Positions 18,038-27,596 are shown, counted from the first letter of the stretch. The stretch: 64,000 nucleotides of DNA from F-183 sp964627455 (GCA_964627455.1 CAZVKC010000025.1:30605-94604), one strand, 5' to 3'. Numbers and translations are program-made. The notes: generated by a model from the letters alone, not told the origin.

Positions 18038-19426
18038 TCAGTACGTCGCCTCGCGTTTCAGCATCCGTCCGATCCCGCGCTCGCCCACAAACGCCCCATC
18101 GCGGACCTGCACCTTCCCTCGCACCGTCACCACCGAAGGACGTCCCTCAATCGCCATGCCTTCGAATCCGTTGTAGTTGCAGTTGCTGTGCTGCGTCGCC
18201 GCAGACAACAAGCCCCGATAGCTCGTGTCGTAAATCACCAGATCCGCGTCACTGCCGACCGCGATCGTCCCCTTTCGCGGAAACAGTCCGAACAACTTCG
18301 CCGCCCGCGTACTCGCCGCATCCACGAAGCGATGCAGATCCAGCACCCCGCGGCACACGCCGTTCGTATACAGCAGATTCACGCGCTCTTCGATCCCCGG
18401 GATCCCGTTCGGAATCGCCGTGAACGCATCCTTGCCCAGCAACTTCTGCTCGACATCAAACGGACAATGATCTGTTCCGACGGTGTCGATAAAGCCCTTC
18501 GCCAGCGCATCCCACAGGACCTTCTGGTTCCGCTTCTCACGCAGCGGCGGGGACATCACGTGCTTCATCCCCTCCACGCCGGGCCGCTCCGCATACGTCT
18601 TGTCCAATAGGAAATGCGGCAGCACCGACTCGATCCAGATCCGCGTACCTCGCGACTTCGCAGCCATCGCAGCATCGAGCGCGCCCTTCGACGACAGATG
18701 CACGACATACCCCGCCGCGCCCGTCGCATCGAGGAACGTCGCAAACCGGTTCGTACCCTCAGCCTCCACCGACTCCGGACGGCTCGGTTCATGCCACTCG
18801 GGACCCGTCTTCCCCTCCGCGAGCAACACCTGCTGCAGCCGCCCGACCAGTTCCGCATTCTCGCAGTGCGCCGTCACGATCACACCCAGCCGCCGTGCGA
18901 GATCCATCGTCTGATACATCTCGCCATCGTCGACGCCAAAGAAATTCTTGTACGCCAGAAAGATTTTGAACGAAGTCGTGCCGTCCGCTACGACCTCCCG
19001 CAACTGACCCTCGGTCAGATGCGGATCGAACTTCGTGACTGACATGTGGAACGCATAGTCACACGCGCTCGAACCCTCAGCCTTGGACTTCCACAGCTGA
19101 TACCCCTCGAGCGTGTCATCCAATCTCGACGGGCAGACCATCTCGATGAATGTCGTCGTCCCACCGATCAGCGCCGCGATACTGCCCGTCTCATGCGTAT
19201 CCTTCGCAAAGGTCGACATGAACGGCAGATAGATATGGACGTGCGGATCGATGAACCCGGGGAACACCAGCTTTCCGGTCGCGTCGATGATCTCCGTATC
19301 CGCTGGAACCTCGAGGTTCTCACCGATGCGTGTAATCGTCTCGCCGGCTGCGTAGATGTCCGCGCGATACCGCGAGTCGGCCGTCACGATATCCGCATTG
19401 CGAACCAGCAAGCCTTTAGTGGACAT
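18038..19426 (-). CDS. Dihydropyrimidinase (hydantoinase)
   Basis: A 462-residue cyclic amidohydrolase that opens dihydrouracil to N-carbamoyl-beta-alanine. The binuclear metal site is visible: His62 and His64 in DPHVHIY, Lys154 in SFKIFLAYK (the residue carbamylated in this family), a His in VTAHCEN, a His in YVVHLSS and an Asp in GTDHCPF. Length and motif order match dihydropyrimidinases. The start overlaps the preA stop by 11 bases. It is step two of the four-gene pyrimidine set preT-preA-dihydropyrimidinase-amidase. Confidence 0.93.
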   Translation of the reverse strand: MSTKGLLVRNADIVTADSRYRADIYAAGETITRIGENLEVPADTEIIDATGKLVFPGFIDPHVHIYLPFMSTFAKDTHETGSIAALIGGTTTFIEMVCPSRLDDTLEGYQLWKSKAEGSSACDYAFHMSVTKFDPHLTEGQLREVVADGTTSFKIFLAYKNFFGVDDGEMYQTMDLARRLGVIVTAHCENAELVGRLQQVLLAEGKTGPEWHEPSRPESVEAEGTNRFATFLDATGAAGYVVHLSSKGALDAAMAAKSRGTRIWIESVLPHFLLDKTYAERPGVEGMKHVMSPPLREKRNQKVLWDALAKGFIDTVGTDHCPFDVEQKLLGKDAFTAIPNGIPGIEERVNLLYTNGVCRGVLDLHRFVDAASTRAAKLFGLFPRKGTIAVGSDADLVIYDTSYRGLLSAATQHSNCNYNGFEGMAIEGRPSVVTVRGKVQVRDGAFVGERGIGRMLKREATY

Positions 19427-20801
19427 GGATGCCGGCCTCCTTGCGATACTTCTTCATCTCGTCCCAGTCCTGCGCGACCTCCGGCTTTGCCTGCACCAGT
19501 TGATCCCACGTGATGGGATCGCGCCCAGACGGGACCTCCACCATCGAAATACACCGTTCCACCGGACACACGTTGTAGCAAAGCCGGCATCCCACGCAAT
19601 CTTGCTCGCGCACGCGCGGCGACGGCCGCATCTCAACCGCCTCCTGCCTGCCATTCGCACTCGCGTCGTACGCATACGGCTGCACCACATGCCCCTGCGC
19701 ATCCAGCAAATCGATGCACTGATGCGCCGCATCGTTGCACGCCACATAGCAGAGGTTGCATCGAATGCACTTCTGCTCGTTGATCCGCGCCACGGCGCGG
19801 AACGAGAGATCGAAATCCTTGAAGTCGGAAATCCGGCGCAGGCTCTTGCCGCGAAAATCCTCGATCGTCGCAAAGCCCTTCGAGTCCATCCAGTTCGACA
19901 GGCCATCGCACAGGTCCTCGACGATGCGGAACCCGTAATGCATCACCGCCGTGCAAACCTGCAGACTACTCGCACCCAGCAACAGGAACTCCGCTGCATC
20001 GCGCCAGGTCGCAATACCGCCCATCGCGGAAATCGGCAAGCCCGATGCGCGCACCGTCTCATCCGTGCCCAGAGCCGCCACCATATTCAGCGCAATCGGC
20101 TTCACCGCCGGACCCGCGTATCCGCCATGCCCGCCCTTGCCGCCAATGCTTGGACTCAACTCCAGCGTGTCGAGGTCCACGCCCGTGATCGAATTGATCG
20201 TGTTGATCAGCGACAGCGCATTCGCGCCCGCAGCAATCGCCGCCCGCGCCGGACCCACGATGTTCGTGACATTCGGCGTCAGTTTCACGATCACCGGGAT
20301 CTTCGCGACCTCCATCACCCAGCGCGTGATCTGCTCGCAGTATTCCGGCACCTGCCCCACGGCCGCGCCCATGCCGCGTTCACTCATGCCGTGCGGGCAG
20401 CCGTAGTTCAACTCGATCCCGTCGGCTCCCGTATCCTCGATCTGCCGCACGATGTCGCGCCACGCTTCGGGCTTCGATTCCACCATCGCCGAAACCAGCA
20501 CCGCGCGATCCGGCCACGCCCGCTTCACCTCCGCGATTTCGCGCAGATTCACTTCCAGCGGCCGGTCGGAGATCAGCTCGACGTTATTGATCGCAAGCAT
20601 CCGCTGCGGTCCGTGATGCCACGCGCCATAGCGATTCGAAACGTTCAACACCGGCGGACCAATCGTCTTCCACACCGCGCCGCCCCAACCCGCTTCGAAC
20701 GCGCGATGCACCTGCGCGCCGGAATTTGCAGGAGGAGCCGAAGCAAGCCAGAACGGATTCGGCGAGCGGATGCCCGCAAACGTGACGCTCAGATCAGCCA
20801 T
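19416..20801 (-). CDS. preA: NAD-dependent dihydropyrimidine dehydrogenase subunit PreA
   Basis: The 461-residue protein has an FMN TIM-barrel with the DPD active-site segment NYGCPHGMSERGMG (catalytic Cys about residue 135). At the C-terminus are two [4Fe-4S] ferredoxin motifs, Cys345/348/351/355 (CIRCNLCYVAC) and Cys402/405/408/412 (CVGCRLCYNVC). This is the catalytic half of bacterial NADH-dependent dihydropyrimidine dehydrogenase, which interconverts uracil/thymine and their dihydro forms. It begins eight bases inside the end of preT, as expected for a heteromeric partner, and overlaps the dihydropyrimidinase start. Confidence 0.95.
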   Translation of the reverse strand: MADLSVTFAGIRSPNPFWLASAPPANSGAQVHRAFEAGWGGAVWKTIGPPVLNVSNRYGAWHHGPQRMLAINNVELISDRPLEVNLREIAEVKRAWPDRAVLVSAMVESKPEAWRDIVRQIEDTGADGIELNYGCPHGMSERGMGAAVGQVPEYCEQITRWVMEVAKIPVIVKLTPNVTNIVGPARAAIAAGANALSLINTINSITGVDLDTLELSPSIGGKGGHGGYAGPAVKPIALNMVAALGTDETVRASGLPISAMGGIATWRDAAEFLLLGASSLQVCTAVMHYGFRIVEDLCDGLSNWMDSKGFATIEDFRGKSLRRISDFKDFDLSFRAVARINEQKCIRCNLCYVACNDAAHQCIDLLDAQGHVVQPYAYDASANGRQEAVEMRPSPRVREQDCVGCRLCYNVCPVERCISMVEVPSGRDPITWDQLVQAKPEVAQDWDEMKKYRKEAGIHVH

Positions 20802-22110
20802 GCTTCGTCAACTCCTCGTGAATCGCCGCCGCGGCGAGTTTGCCGTCCTGTACCGCCATCACCGTCGACGCCGCATTCTTTGACCGGATGCAGTCACCGC
20901 CCGCATAAATTCCCGGCACATTCGTCTGCAACCGCGAATCCACTTTGATGAATCCGCCGCTGGTCGTCTCGAGCCCGAAAGCCGGCTGCTTGCGTTGCCC
21001 GACAGCCTTGATGATCTGGTCGGCAGGGATCAGGAACTCCAACCGTGGCTCGGTCGGCCGCGACAACTTGCGCCCCGAAGGATCGATCTCTTTGTTGAGT
21101 TCCATGCGAAGGCAGAACAGCCCCTCGCGCGCGGCACGAACCGGTTGCGCGAGAAAGCGGAACTCCACGCCTTCCTTCTTCGCGAACTCGTATTCATGGT
21201 GGTATGCAGTCATCTCGCCGGACGACCGCCGGTAGACCATCGTCACGTGTTCCGCGCCCATTCGCTTGGCGATCGTCGCACAATCAATCGCGGTGTTCCC
21301 CGCCCCGATCACCACGACGTTCCGCCCCACCTTTAGATTCTGCGGACGCAGTTTGCTCTGTTCGATGTACTCGAGCCCGTCGATCACAAACTCTTCGCCG
21401 GTCATGTCCATTGATTGCGTGGCGCCAAGTCCGATGCCCACAAACATCGCGTCGAAGCGCTTGCGCATCACCTGCACATCCGTGATCGTAACCTTCGACT
21501 CGATCTTCACCCCGAGCCGTTCGATCATCGCGACCTCGGCCAGTGCGGCCTCAATCGGCTCGCGCAGGCCGATAATCCCGTAGGTCGACAATCCGCCCGC
21601 AAGGTCGCGCTTCTCGAAAATCGTGACTGCGTGACCTCGCCGCGCGAGTTCACCCGCACACGAGAGTCCCGCAGCGCCGGCTCCTACCACTGCCACTTTG
21701 CGGCCCGTCGACGCCGCGATCTGCACCAGCGGACGCTCCTGCGCATATGCATGATCCATCGCGTACCGCTGCAGCCTGCCGATGGCGATCGGCTTCTGGT
21801 CCCGGCCCAGCACACATGCGCCTTCGCACAACTCCTGCACGGGACACACGCGCGCACACGTCGCGCCGAGCAGGTTGGAATCCAGGATCGCGCGCGCGGA
21901 ACCCGACAGATTCCCGGTCTCGATCTTCTTGATGAACTTCGGAACGTCGATATGCGTGGGACACGCGTGGGTGCACGGCGCGTCGTAGCAGTACAGACAG
22001 CGGCTGGCTTCGATCACTGCCTCGTGTGTCGACAACGGCGGCAGCAGTTCGCCAAGCGGAGTGCGTTCGCTCACGTACCTATTGTGCGTCAGGCGAGCGG
22101 GTATTTCCAC
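20794..22110 (-). CDS. preT: NAD-dependent dihydropyrimidine dehydrogenase subunit PreT
   Basis: The 438-residue product resembles the GltD/PreT flavoprotein. N-terminal iron-sulfur cysteines occur in CLYCYDAPCTHACP and CARVCPVQELCEGAC, an FAD motif in VAVVGAGAAGLSC and a second dinucleotide motif in VVVIGAGNTAID. It passes electrons from NAD(P)H to PreA. The start is uncertain: GTG at 22110 overlaps the upstream Gfo/Idh stop by 22 bases, whereas GTG at 22074 avoids overlap but lacks a clear ribosome site. The preT-preA order is the same as in E. coli. Confidence 0.93.
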   Translation of the reverse strand: MEIPARLTHNRYVSERTPLGELLPPLSTHEAVIEASRCLYCYDAPCTHACPTHIDVPKFIKKIETGNLSGSARAILDSNLLGATCARVCPVQELCEGACVLGRDQKPIAIGRLQRYAMDHAYAQERPLVQIAASTGRKVAVVGAGAAGLSCAGELARRGHAVTIFEKRDLAGGLSTYGIIGLREPIEAALAEVAMIERLGVKIESKVTITDVQVMRKRFDAMFVGIGLGATQSMDMTGEEFVIDGLEYIEQSKLRPQNLKVGRNVVVIGAGNTAIDCATIAKRMGAEHVTMVYRRSSGEMTAYHHEYEFAKKEGVEFRFLAQPVRAAREGLFCLRMELNKEIDPSGRKLSRPTEPRLEFLIPADQIIKAVGQRKQPAFGLETTSGGFIKVDSRLQTNVPGIYAGGDCIRSKNAASTVMAVQDGKLAAAAIHEELTKHG

Positions 22111-23354
22111 GGCTCGCGATAGGCGCGCCGCAGCAGCTTATTGCCTTCTGCATCACCGGGACACTGCGAACCATCCCATTTGATGCTGCGTCCCAGACGC
22201 CAACTCACCATACCCAGCAGCGCCGCGTTCGTCGCGCGATAGCCGATTTCGATATCCCGCACCGGCCGCCGCTTCTTGCGAATCGCGTCCATGAAATCCG
22301 CCCACAACTCGCGAATGTTCTGCCCGTCAGGATCATTCAACTGCGGATCCACGTGAATCACCTTCTCGGACTTCTTCGCCGGATACCACGTCCAGCCGTC
22401 GCGCCAGCCCATGTGGAACGTGCCATTGGTCCCATAGAAGTACGCGCCGATCAGATGCTGCTCCGCGTTGTTGCCCGCATAGTGCCGCTGCTCCCACGTC
22501 GCGGTGAAGGTTTCGAACTCATACGTCACCACCTGCGTGTCCGGCGCATCCGTCGTGTCCTGCCGCACGAAGCGGCCGCCGGTCGAATATACCGACTTCG
22601 GATGCGTCTCCTCCGTCCACCACAGCACCTGATCCATCCAGTGCACTCCCCAGTCACCGAGCGTGCCATTCGCGTAATCGAGAAACTGCCGGAATCCCCG
22701 CGGATGAATCGCCTTGTTGAACGCTCGCTTCGGCGCAGGACCCAACCACAGATCCCAATCCATCCCCGCAGGAGGCTCGCTGTCCGCGACCTTCGTCCCC
22801 GCCCCGCCGGCCGCATGTGCGAACGTTCGCACCATGCCGATCTTACCTACCTTGCCGGACTTCAGGAACTCCATCCCCGTAATCGGATGCGGCGACACAC
22901 GGCGATGCAGGCCCACCTGCACCAGGCGGTCCGACTCGCGCGCCGCGCGAACCATTGCCTTGCCTTCATCGATCGTGTGCGAGATCGGCTTCTCGACATA
23001 CACATGCGCGCCGCTCTTCACCGCCGCAATCGTTGGCAGCGCGTGCCAGTGATCCGGAGTCGCAACGATCGCAATATCCGGACGCTCCTTCTGCAGCATC
23101 TCGCGATAATCGCGATACCGCCGCGGCGTATCGGATGACAACTTCGCGATCTCCGCACCGGCCTTCTCCATCTGGTTCGGATCCGGATCAGCGAGCGCGA
23201 CGGCCGTGCATTCTCCGCACGCCAGCGCCTCGCGCAGGATGTTCATGCCCCACCATCCCGAACCAATCAAGGCAGTCTTGTACTTCTTGCCCGGCTGGGC
23301 GTTGAGCAGCGGCGCTGCAGATAGCGCGGCCTGAAAAAATACTCGGCGATTCAT
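22089..23354 (-). CDS. Exported Gfo/Idh/MocA family oxidoreductase
   Basis: A 421-residue protein with a short signal-like N-terminus (MNRRVFFQAALSAAPLLNAQ), a Rossmann motif GSGWWGMN and the family's EKP segment (HVYVEKPISH), in which the Lys is a conserved active-site residue. The C-terminal substrate domain is complete. Members oxidise or epimerise sugars and inositols with NAD(P). Its stop runs into the preT gene and it starts 18 bases after the PQQ-propeller gene, so it is part of the long minus-strand run. No link to pyrimidine breakdown is known for this family, so its presence here is unexplained. Confidence 0.88.
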   Translation of the reverse strand: MNRRVFFQAALSAAPLLNAQPGKKYKTALIGSGWWGMNILREALACGECTAVALADPDPNQMEKAGAEIAKLSSDTPRRYRDYREMLQKERPDIAIVATPDHWHALPTIAAVKSGAHVYVEKPISHTIDEGKAMVRAARESDRLVQVGLHRRVSPHPITGMEFLKSGKVGKIGMVRTFAHAAGGAGTKVADSEPPAGMDWDLWLGPAPKRAFNKAIHPRGFRQFLDYANGTLGDWGVHWMDQVLWWTEETHPKSVYSTGGRFVRQDTTDAPDTQVVTYEFETFTATWEQRHYAGNNAEQHLIGAYFYGTNGTFHMGWRDGWTWYPAKKSEKVIHVDPQLNDPDGQNIRELWADFMDAIRKKRRPVRDIEIGYRATNAALLGMVSWRLGRSIKWDGSQCPGDAEGNKLLRRAYREPWKYPLA

Positions 23355-23372
23355 CGGCTGTTGCCGGGCATT

Positions 23373-24746
23373 CTATCGCGTTCCGTTGAATCGATAGAGC
23401 GCGGCGCCGGTGCGGATGTACACGCAGCCACCCGATAGCGCGGGAGTCGCGTGAACCGGCTCATCGAGCGCCTTCGTCGACAGCACGTCCCAACCGGCGC
23501 CGTCAGCCTTCAATACCGCAATCACCCCGTCTTCATTGGCCAGATAGAGCTTGCCGTCCGCCGCCACCGGTGAAGCAGAATAGCCGCCCGAGGCTCCCGC
23601 AACTCGCCCGGTCTTCAGCAATCTTCCGGTCGCCGCATCGAACGACGACAGGATCCCGCCATTCTTCACGCTGTACAAAACGCCGTCCACCAGCACGAGA
23701 CTCGGCACGATGTACGAGAAGCTCTTCTCATACCGCCACAACTCTCGCGGCGGCGCGCCACTCGGATTCAGCTCATAGGCCATCAATCCGTTCAGGCCAA
23801 GCGTTTCACGCTGCTTTTCGTCCCACTCTTCCTGCGTGACGACGCCATCGCGATTGCCTTTGTATTTGCCCACGCCGCGCATGAAAGCGTCATCGCCGTA
23901 TTCATCGGGTGACAAGACGCCATCTTTGTTCTTGTCGAGCCGCGCGAGCCGCCCGGCAAACGGCGACGGCCCCTCGGATCCATATCCAAAGAAGTACAGC
24001 CGGTTGCCATCCACGATCGGACTCGCCACGATCGTCGGCGGCAGCCCCGCCTGAGTCAGCGTGCGCTTGCCATCCGAAATCCGATGCGTGCCGATCTGCC
24101 CGCGGCTCACGGTGAGGATCTGCGATTGGTACACCAGCGGACTGCCCCAGGCGTCCACTTCCCCGCGCGGCGTCTTCCATCGGATCTCGCCATTGCGCAG
24201 GTCGAACGCGGCGATGTACGAATCATCCACCTGATCAACGACCACAATCAGCCGTCCCTCCGCGACGATCGGCGAAGCCCCGAGTCCCATCACGTTGGTG
24301 AAGGGACCGAGCCGGACTTTCCAGCGCAACCGCCCGGCTGGATCGTACGAAACCAACCCGAAGTCCTTGAAGAACACGTAGACGTTGACGCCGTCCGTCA
24401 CGGGACTCAACGCGGCGGCATGGTTCAACGCGTTGACGGCCTCCGAATGCACGGGCTCGACGAAACGCTCCCAAACCAACGCGCCTGTCGCACGATCGAT
24501 GCACTGCGTGTAGAGTTTGCCGCCTTCGGCCCCGGACAGGAAGACGTGCTTGGAGGTGAGAACCGGCGAGGACTTGCCGGGCCGTGCAGGCGTTCTCCAG
24601 GCGGGCCTATCCAATGCGCTCGGATACCCGGCAGTATCGCGAGCAACGCCTGAGCCATTCGGACCGCGGAACCGCGTCCAAGACTCGGCCTGCGCGAACG
24701 CAAGCCCGCCGCAGCACAACAGCAACAAGACAACTGGATATCTCAA
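23373..24746 (-). CDS. Secreted PQQ-type beta-propeller protein with inserted EF-hand
   Basis: Start is TTG at 24746, which overlaps the upstream stop as TTGA. The 457-residue product has a signal peptide (MRYPVVLLLLCCGGLAFA) and repeated propeller blades (WTRFRGPNGSG, LYTQCIDRATGALVWE, YIAAFDLRNGEIRWK, SFDAATGRLLKTG). In the middle (about residues 265-305) is a canonical 12-residue calcium loop LDKNKDGVLSPDE preceded by a helix, followed by a degenerate partner KGNRDGVVTQEE whose first ligand is not acidic. PQQ-like propellers without the quinoprotein catalytic residues are common outer proteins; a dehydrogenase activity is not supported. Confidence 0.87.
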   Translation of the reverse strand: MRYPVVLLLLCCGGLAFAQAESWTRFRGPNGSGVARDTAGYPSALDRPAWRTPARPGKSSPVLTSKHVFLSGAEGGKLYTQCIDRATGALVWERFVEPVHSEAVNALNHAAALSPVTDGVNVYVFFKDFGLVSYDPAGRLRWKVRLGPFTNVMGLGASPIVAEGRLIVVVDQVDDSYIAAFDLRNGEIRWKTPRGEVDAWGSPLVYQSQILTVSRGQIGTHRISDGKRTLTQAGLPPTIVASPIVDGNRLYFFGYGSEGPSPFAGRLARLDKNKDGVLSPDEYGDDAFMRGVGKYKGNRDGVVTQEEWDEKQRETLGLNGLMAYELNPSGAPPRELWRYEKSFSYIVPSLVLVDGVLYSVKNGGILSSFDAATGRLLKTGRVAGASGGYSASPVAADGKLYLANEDGVIAVLKADGAGWDVLSTKALDEPVHATPALSGGCVYIRTGAALYRFNGTR

Positions 24747-25300
24747 GGCGCTTCAGTCAACGATATGCTATACCAGGCTCGGCCCGCTACGGGGGCGTCG
24801 CCATACGCGATCTTGACGCAGCGCAGCGACTTCGCCTGGCACGCGATCATCGTCGAATCGCGGAACTCCTCGATTTCGAACTCGTGATCCCGCAACACGC
24901 CGTCCAAATCGTCTGCGACATCCGACTTTTCGGCCGGCATTTCCCAGGTCCCGTGGGCCCCGGCAACAGCTTTCGGAAGCCGCAGCCATTCCGGCGCGGG
25001 GTCCATCGATACCTTCGTCGCCAGCAGCCTGACCGGCACACGTTTCTTGATGTCGTCCGAGTCCAGGGCGAACTCTTTGCCAGTGCGCTTGTGCCGGATG
25101 TGGATCTTCCCATCCGTCCCGATGAACAACATCTCGAACTCGGGATTCGACGCCGCCATCTCGCTACGAGCCTTATCCAGGATCCAGAAGAATCCCCCGA
25201 ACAGCGCGCCGTACAGCAGCACGATAAACACCACGCCGCCGATGGTCAGCGCCCAAACCCAACGGGGAATCTTCCTCGACGGCAGCGGTGGCGGAGGCAT
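24743..25300 (-). CDS. Small single-pass membrane protein of unknown function
   Basis: The ATG at 25300 follows the stop of the upstream gene by four bases. The 185-residue protein has a short proline-rich cytoplasmic start (MPPPPLPSRKIPRWVW), one strong membrane helix (about 13-38) and a soluble remainder with DGKIHIRHKRTGKEF and conserved-looking tryptophans. I recognise no family. Its end overlaps the propeller gene start, so the two are likely made together. Confidence 0.75.
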   Translation of the reverse strand: MPPPPLPSRKIPRWVWALTIGGVVFIVLLYGALFGGFFWILDKARSEMAASNPEFEMLFIGTDGKIHIRHKRTGKEFALDSDDIKKRVPVRLLATKVSMDPAPEWLRLPKAVAGAHGTWEMPAEKSDVADDLDGVLRDHEFEIEEFRDSTMIACQAKSLRCVKIAYGDAPVAGRAWYSISLTEAP

Positions 25301-25304
25301 CGTC

Positions 25305-27476
25305 CTATTGCTGCGGCTGCGGAACTTCGCGAATCGACACCGGCCGCGGACCACTGCACGTCTGGTCATCCTGCGAGGGTCCGCCGCAGATGCGAACATC
25401 CGTCGTCATCGTCGGCAGATCCGCCGGCACGACGATCGTCACCTGCTGAATGCCGATGAGTCCCGGCGCAACACCTGCATACTCCGGTTGCGGCACATCC
25501 CGGTCATGGATCTTCGCAGTGTACACACCGGCAAGCGGCAGTCCCGTGCCAAAGATGTTCAACTTCGCGCCCGCCTGCACGGGACTGAACTCCGTGTTGA
25601 TCGAGAAGTCTTCGTTGAGCAGGTAATTCGGAAAGATCGCCGGCGCCGAATTCGCGAAGTAACAGTAGAACGAGGCGCTCGACACGCCGTCGGAAATCAC
25701 CGTCACGTTCGCATTTGGAAGTTCCTTCAACTCTAGTGGGACCTGCACGAGAATCTCTTCCGGATTCACTGAGATCACGCGCCCGGCCGCTGAGTTGAAG
25801 TACACTTCGACCTTCGAGCCACCGAATCGCGCGCCCGTAACCGCCGCCAGCGAACCCGCCACCAGCGGACCCGGCACACGATTCGCAGCGTTCGTCACCG
25901 CTTGAATGAACGGCGTCGGCGGAGGTCCCACCGAGACCCGCATCGTCACTCGTGTGATCCACTTGCCCGTTATCGGACCCGCGTCGATCACGATCTGCGC
26001 TTCGTAAGTTCCAGGCATCAATCCGCCCGGCGACATCTGCAGTTGGATCGTCTCGTTGTTGATGCCTGCCTGCGGCGTAATCTTGAGCCACGAGTTGTTG
26101 CCGCCCGACAGATAGGTGAAGGACGCACTCCACAACAGGTTCCCACTGCCCGAGTTGGCGATCGACAGATACCGGTATTCAGCCGCGCGCGAATTATCCG
26201 TAGTGACCTCGATCGCGTTCTGATTCACGGCCAGGCGCGGGAAATAGTACGCGTTGCAGTCCGTCAGGATCGTGCAATCGGTCAACGGCGCCAGCGTCGA
26301 AACAAAGCGCGGGATGTGCGTATTGGCGCCGGTCCGCACTTCGGCCATCGACGACAGCGACGCGAGCAATACGTCCTCGCGAATCGCCGTGAACGCATCC
26401 ACGCTCTGCGCAGGCAAGTCGAGGAACGACGGGATCAGCGCACTCTGGCGGCGCGTCGGCTCGGCGTCGATCACTTCGTACACCGCGTATCCTGTGCCGT
26501 CGTTGTTGTACGAAATCTCAGCCAGTTGGTCGAAGAAATTCAGCGCGCCGGAGTTCGGCAGTTGTGACGGTTGTCCGAAACCGCCGTTGGCGTCGGCGCC
26601 GGATACGCGGACCAGCAGCAGCGTATGCCTGCTCGGATCGTACAAGCCCCCGCTCGGCGAAAAACCAAAATCGCCCGCCGATGTTGGATTCGTCGAATCC
26701 GTGCCCACCACAAACCGCGGCGTGAAAATCCGCGCACTGGCCGGCAGCCCCGCATAGCGAAGGATGATGCGCGTCCCCGAGTTCGCGTTCTGCCCGGTGA
26801 CATCACTCAGCGGCGCGAACGCGCTGGGAAATCCCTCGGTCACGCGCATAGTCGAGTACAGGGTCCCCTGTGACACAGCGCCCGGCACGCCAAAACCTTC
26901 CGGCGACGGAGAACCCGCAGTCGAACACACCAGTTGCGACGTACCCGTCACGTACAACCCGCGTTGCACCGTCCCCACCACGAAGCCGTTGGTGAGAAAC
27001 GAAACCAGGGCGCCAGAGTTGAACGTCAGATTCGCCACGATGCTGGCAAAATTGTTCGGATTCAACTGGGTCGCCGCCGCGCGAACGTTCTGCATCCGCA
27101 GATTGACCTTGCCTTCGTTCGACAGCGGAACCGACACCCCCGCCCACAGCAGGCTCTGCGAAGGTCCCGGCCGCGACGGCACGTTCACCGGAACAAAGCC
27201 CGATCCGTTGTCGATCAGCAGCACGGCGTCGGAGGTTCCGTTATCGTACACGCGGTTGGTGATGGCGACGTTGAGGAAAATGCTGAGATTGCCGGTGATG
27301 ACGGCGTTCGGCTGCCCGCCGAAGCAGTTGAGAGTAATGTCGCCGGTCCGCTCGGTGATCCCTTCCGCCCGCACCAGTAGCGGATTCGCGGAAGCCTGGC
27401 AGGACAGGATCGTGGCCTGTCCATAAAGTGTTGCGCTCGCGACGGCGGCGGCGGCCAAAAGGGTCCTGAGGGACAT
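25305..27476 (-). CDS. Secreted protein with BACON-like and Solibacter-type (TIGR03437-like) C-terminal domain
   Basis: The ATG at 27476 is preferred over a GTG two codons upstream. The 723-residue product has a signal peptide (MSLRTLLAAAAVASATLYG) and a long beta-rich region of about 400 residues with few charged runs. Then comes a BACON-like module (YRYLSIANSGSGNLLW to WLKITPQAG). The last 220 residues follow the pattern of the Solibacter C-terminal domain: AVTNAANRVPGPLVAGSLA, then ILVQVPLEL, then IFGTGLP and GIQQVTIVVPADLP. This domain is a strong marker for the Bryobacterales lineage. Function is unknown; a surface or adhesive role is a guess. It heads the minus-strand run that ends with the pyrimidine genes. 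Confidence 0.82.
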   Translation of the reverse strand: MSLRTLLAAAAVASATLYGQATILSCQASANPLLVRAEGITERTGDITLNCFGGQPNAVITGNLSIFLNVAITNRVYDNGTSDAVLLIDNGSGFVPVNVPSRPGPSQSLLWAGVSVPLSNEGKVNLRMQNVRAAATQLNPNNFASIVANLTFNSGALVSFLTNGFVVGTVQRGLYVTGTSQLVCSTAGSPSPEGFGVPGAVSQGTLYSTMRVTEGFPSAFAPLSDVTGQNANSGTRIILRYAGLPASARIFTPRFVVGTDSTNPTSAGDFGFSPSGGLYDPSRHTLLLVRVSGADANGGFGQPSQLPNSGALNFFDQLAEISYNNDGTGYAVYEVIDAEPTRRQSALIPSFLDLPAQSVDAFTAIREDVLLASLSSMAEVRTGANTHIPRFVSTLAPLTDCTILTDCNAYYFPRLAVNQNAIEVTTDNSRAAEYRYLSIANSGSGNLLWSASFTYLSGGNNSWLKITPQAGINNETIQLQMSPGGLMPGTYEAQIVIDAGPITGKWITRVTMRVSVGPPPTPFIQAVTNAANRVPGPLVAGSLAAVTGARFGGSKVEVYFNSAAGRVISVNPEEILVQVPLELKELPNANVTVISDGVSSASFYCYFANSAPAIFPNYLLNEDFSINTEFSPVQAGAKLNIFGTGLPLAGVYTAKIHDRDVPQPEYAGVAPGLIGIQQVTIVVPADLPTMTTDVRICGGPSQDDQTCSGPRPVSIREVPQPQQ

Positions 27477-27558
27477 AATCACCCAATTTCAGGGTACTGC
27501 CCCGTGCAAACCGTGTCCATGAGGTATTTCGCTCAGCGACACCGGGATAATCAAACCA

Positions 27559-27596
27559 TTTCAAACAGAAAATGTTTGAAACAATTCGGACGAATT
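27559..27596. promoter_or_regulatory. double inverted repeat between two minus-strand genes
   Basis: TTTCAAACA (27559-27567) and TGTTTGAAA (27573-27581) form a perfect 9-bp inverted repeat around five bases. Right beside it AATTCG (27583-27588) and CGAATT (27591-27596) form a second one. They lie immediately past the stop of the 27595 gene and 83-120 bases before the start at 27476. They could be an operator or a weak terminator; there is no T run. Confidence 0.4.

Noticed and set aside
19356..20948. 530-codon plus-strand frame opposite preA
   Set aside because: Arg/His-rich without motifs; preA on the other strand has intact cysteine clusters.
24760..24768. Another TATGCT on the plus strand
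   Set aside because: It lies within the coding region of a minus-strand gene with no plus-strand gene after it.
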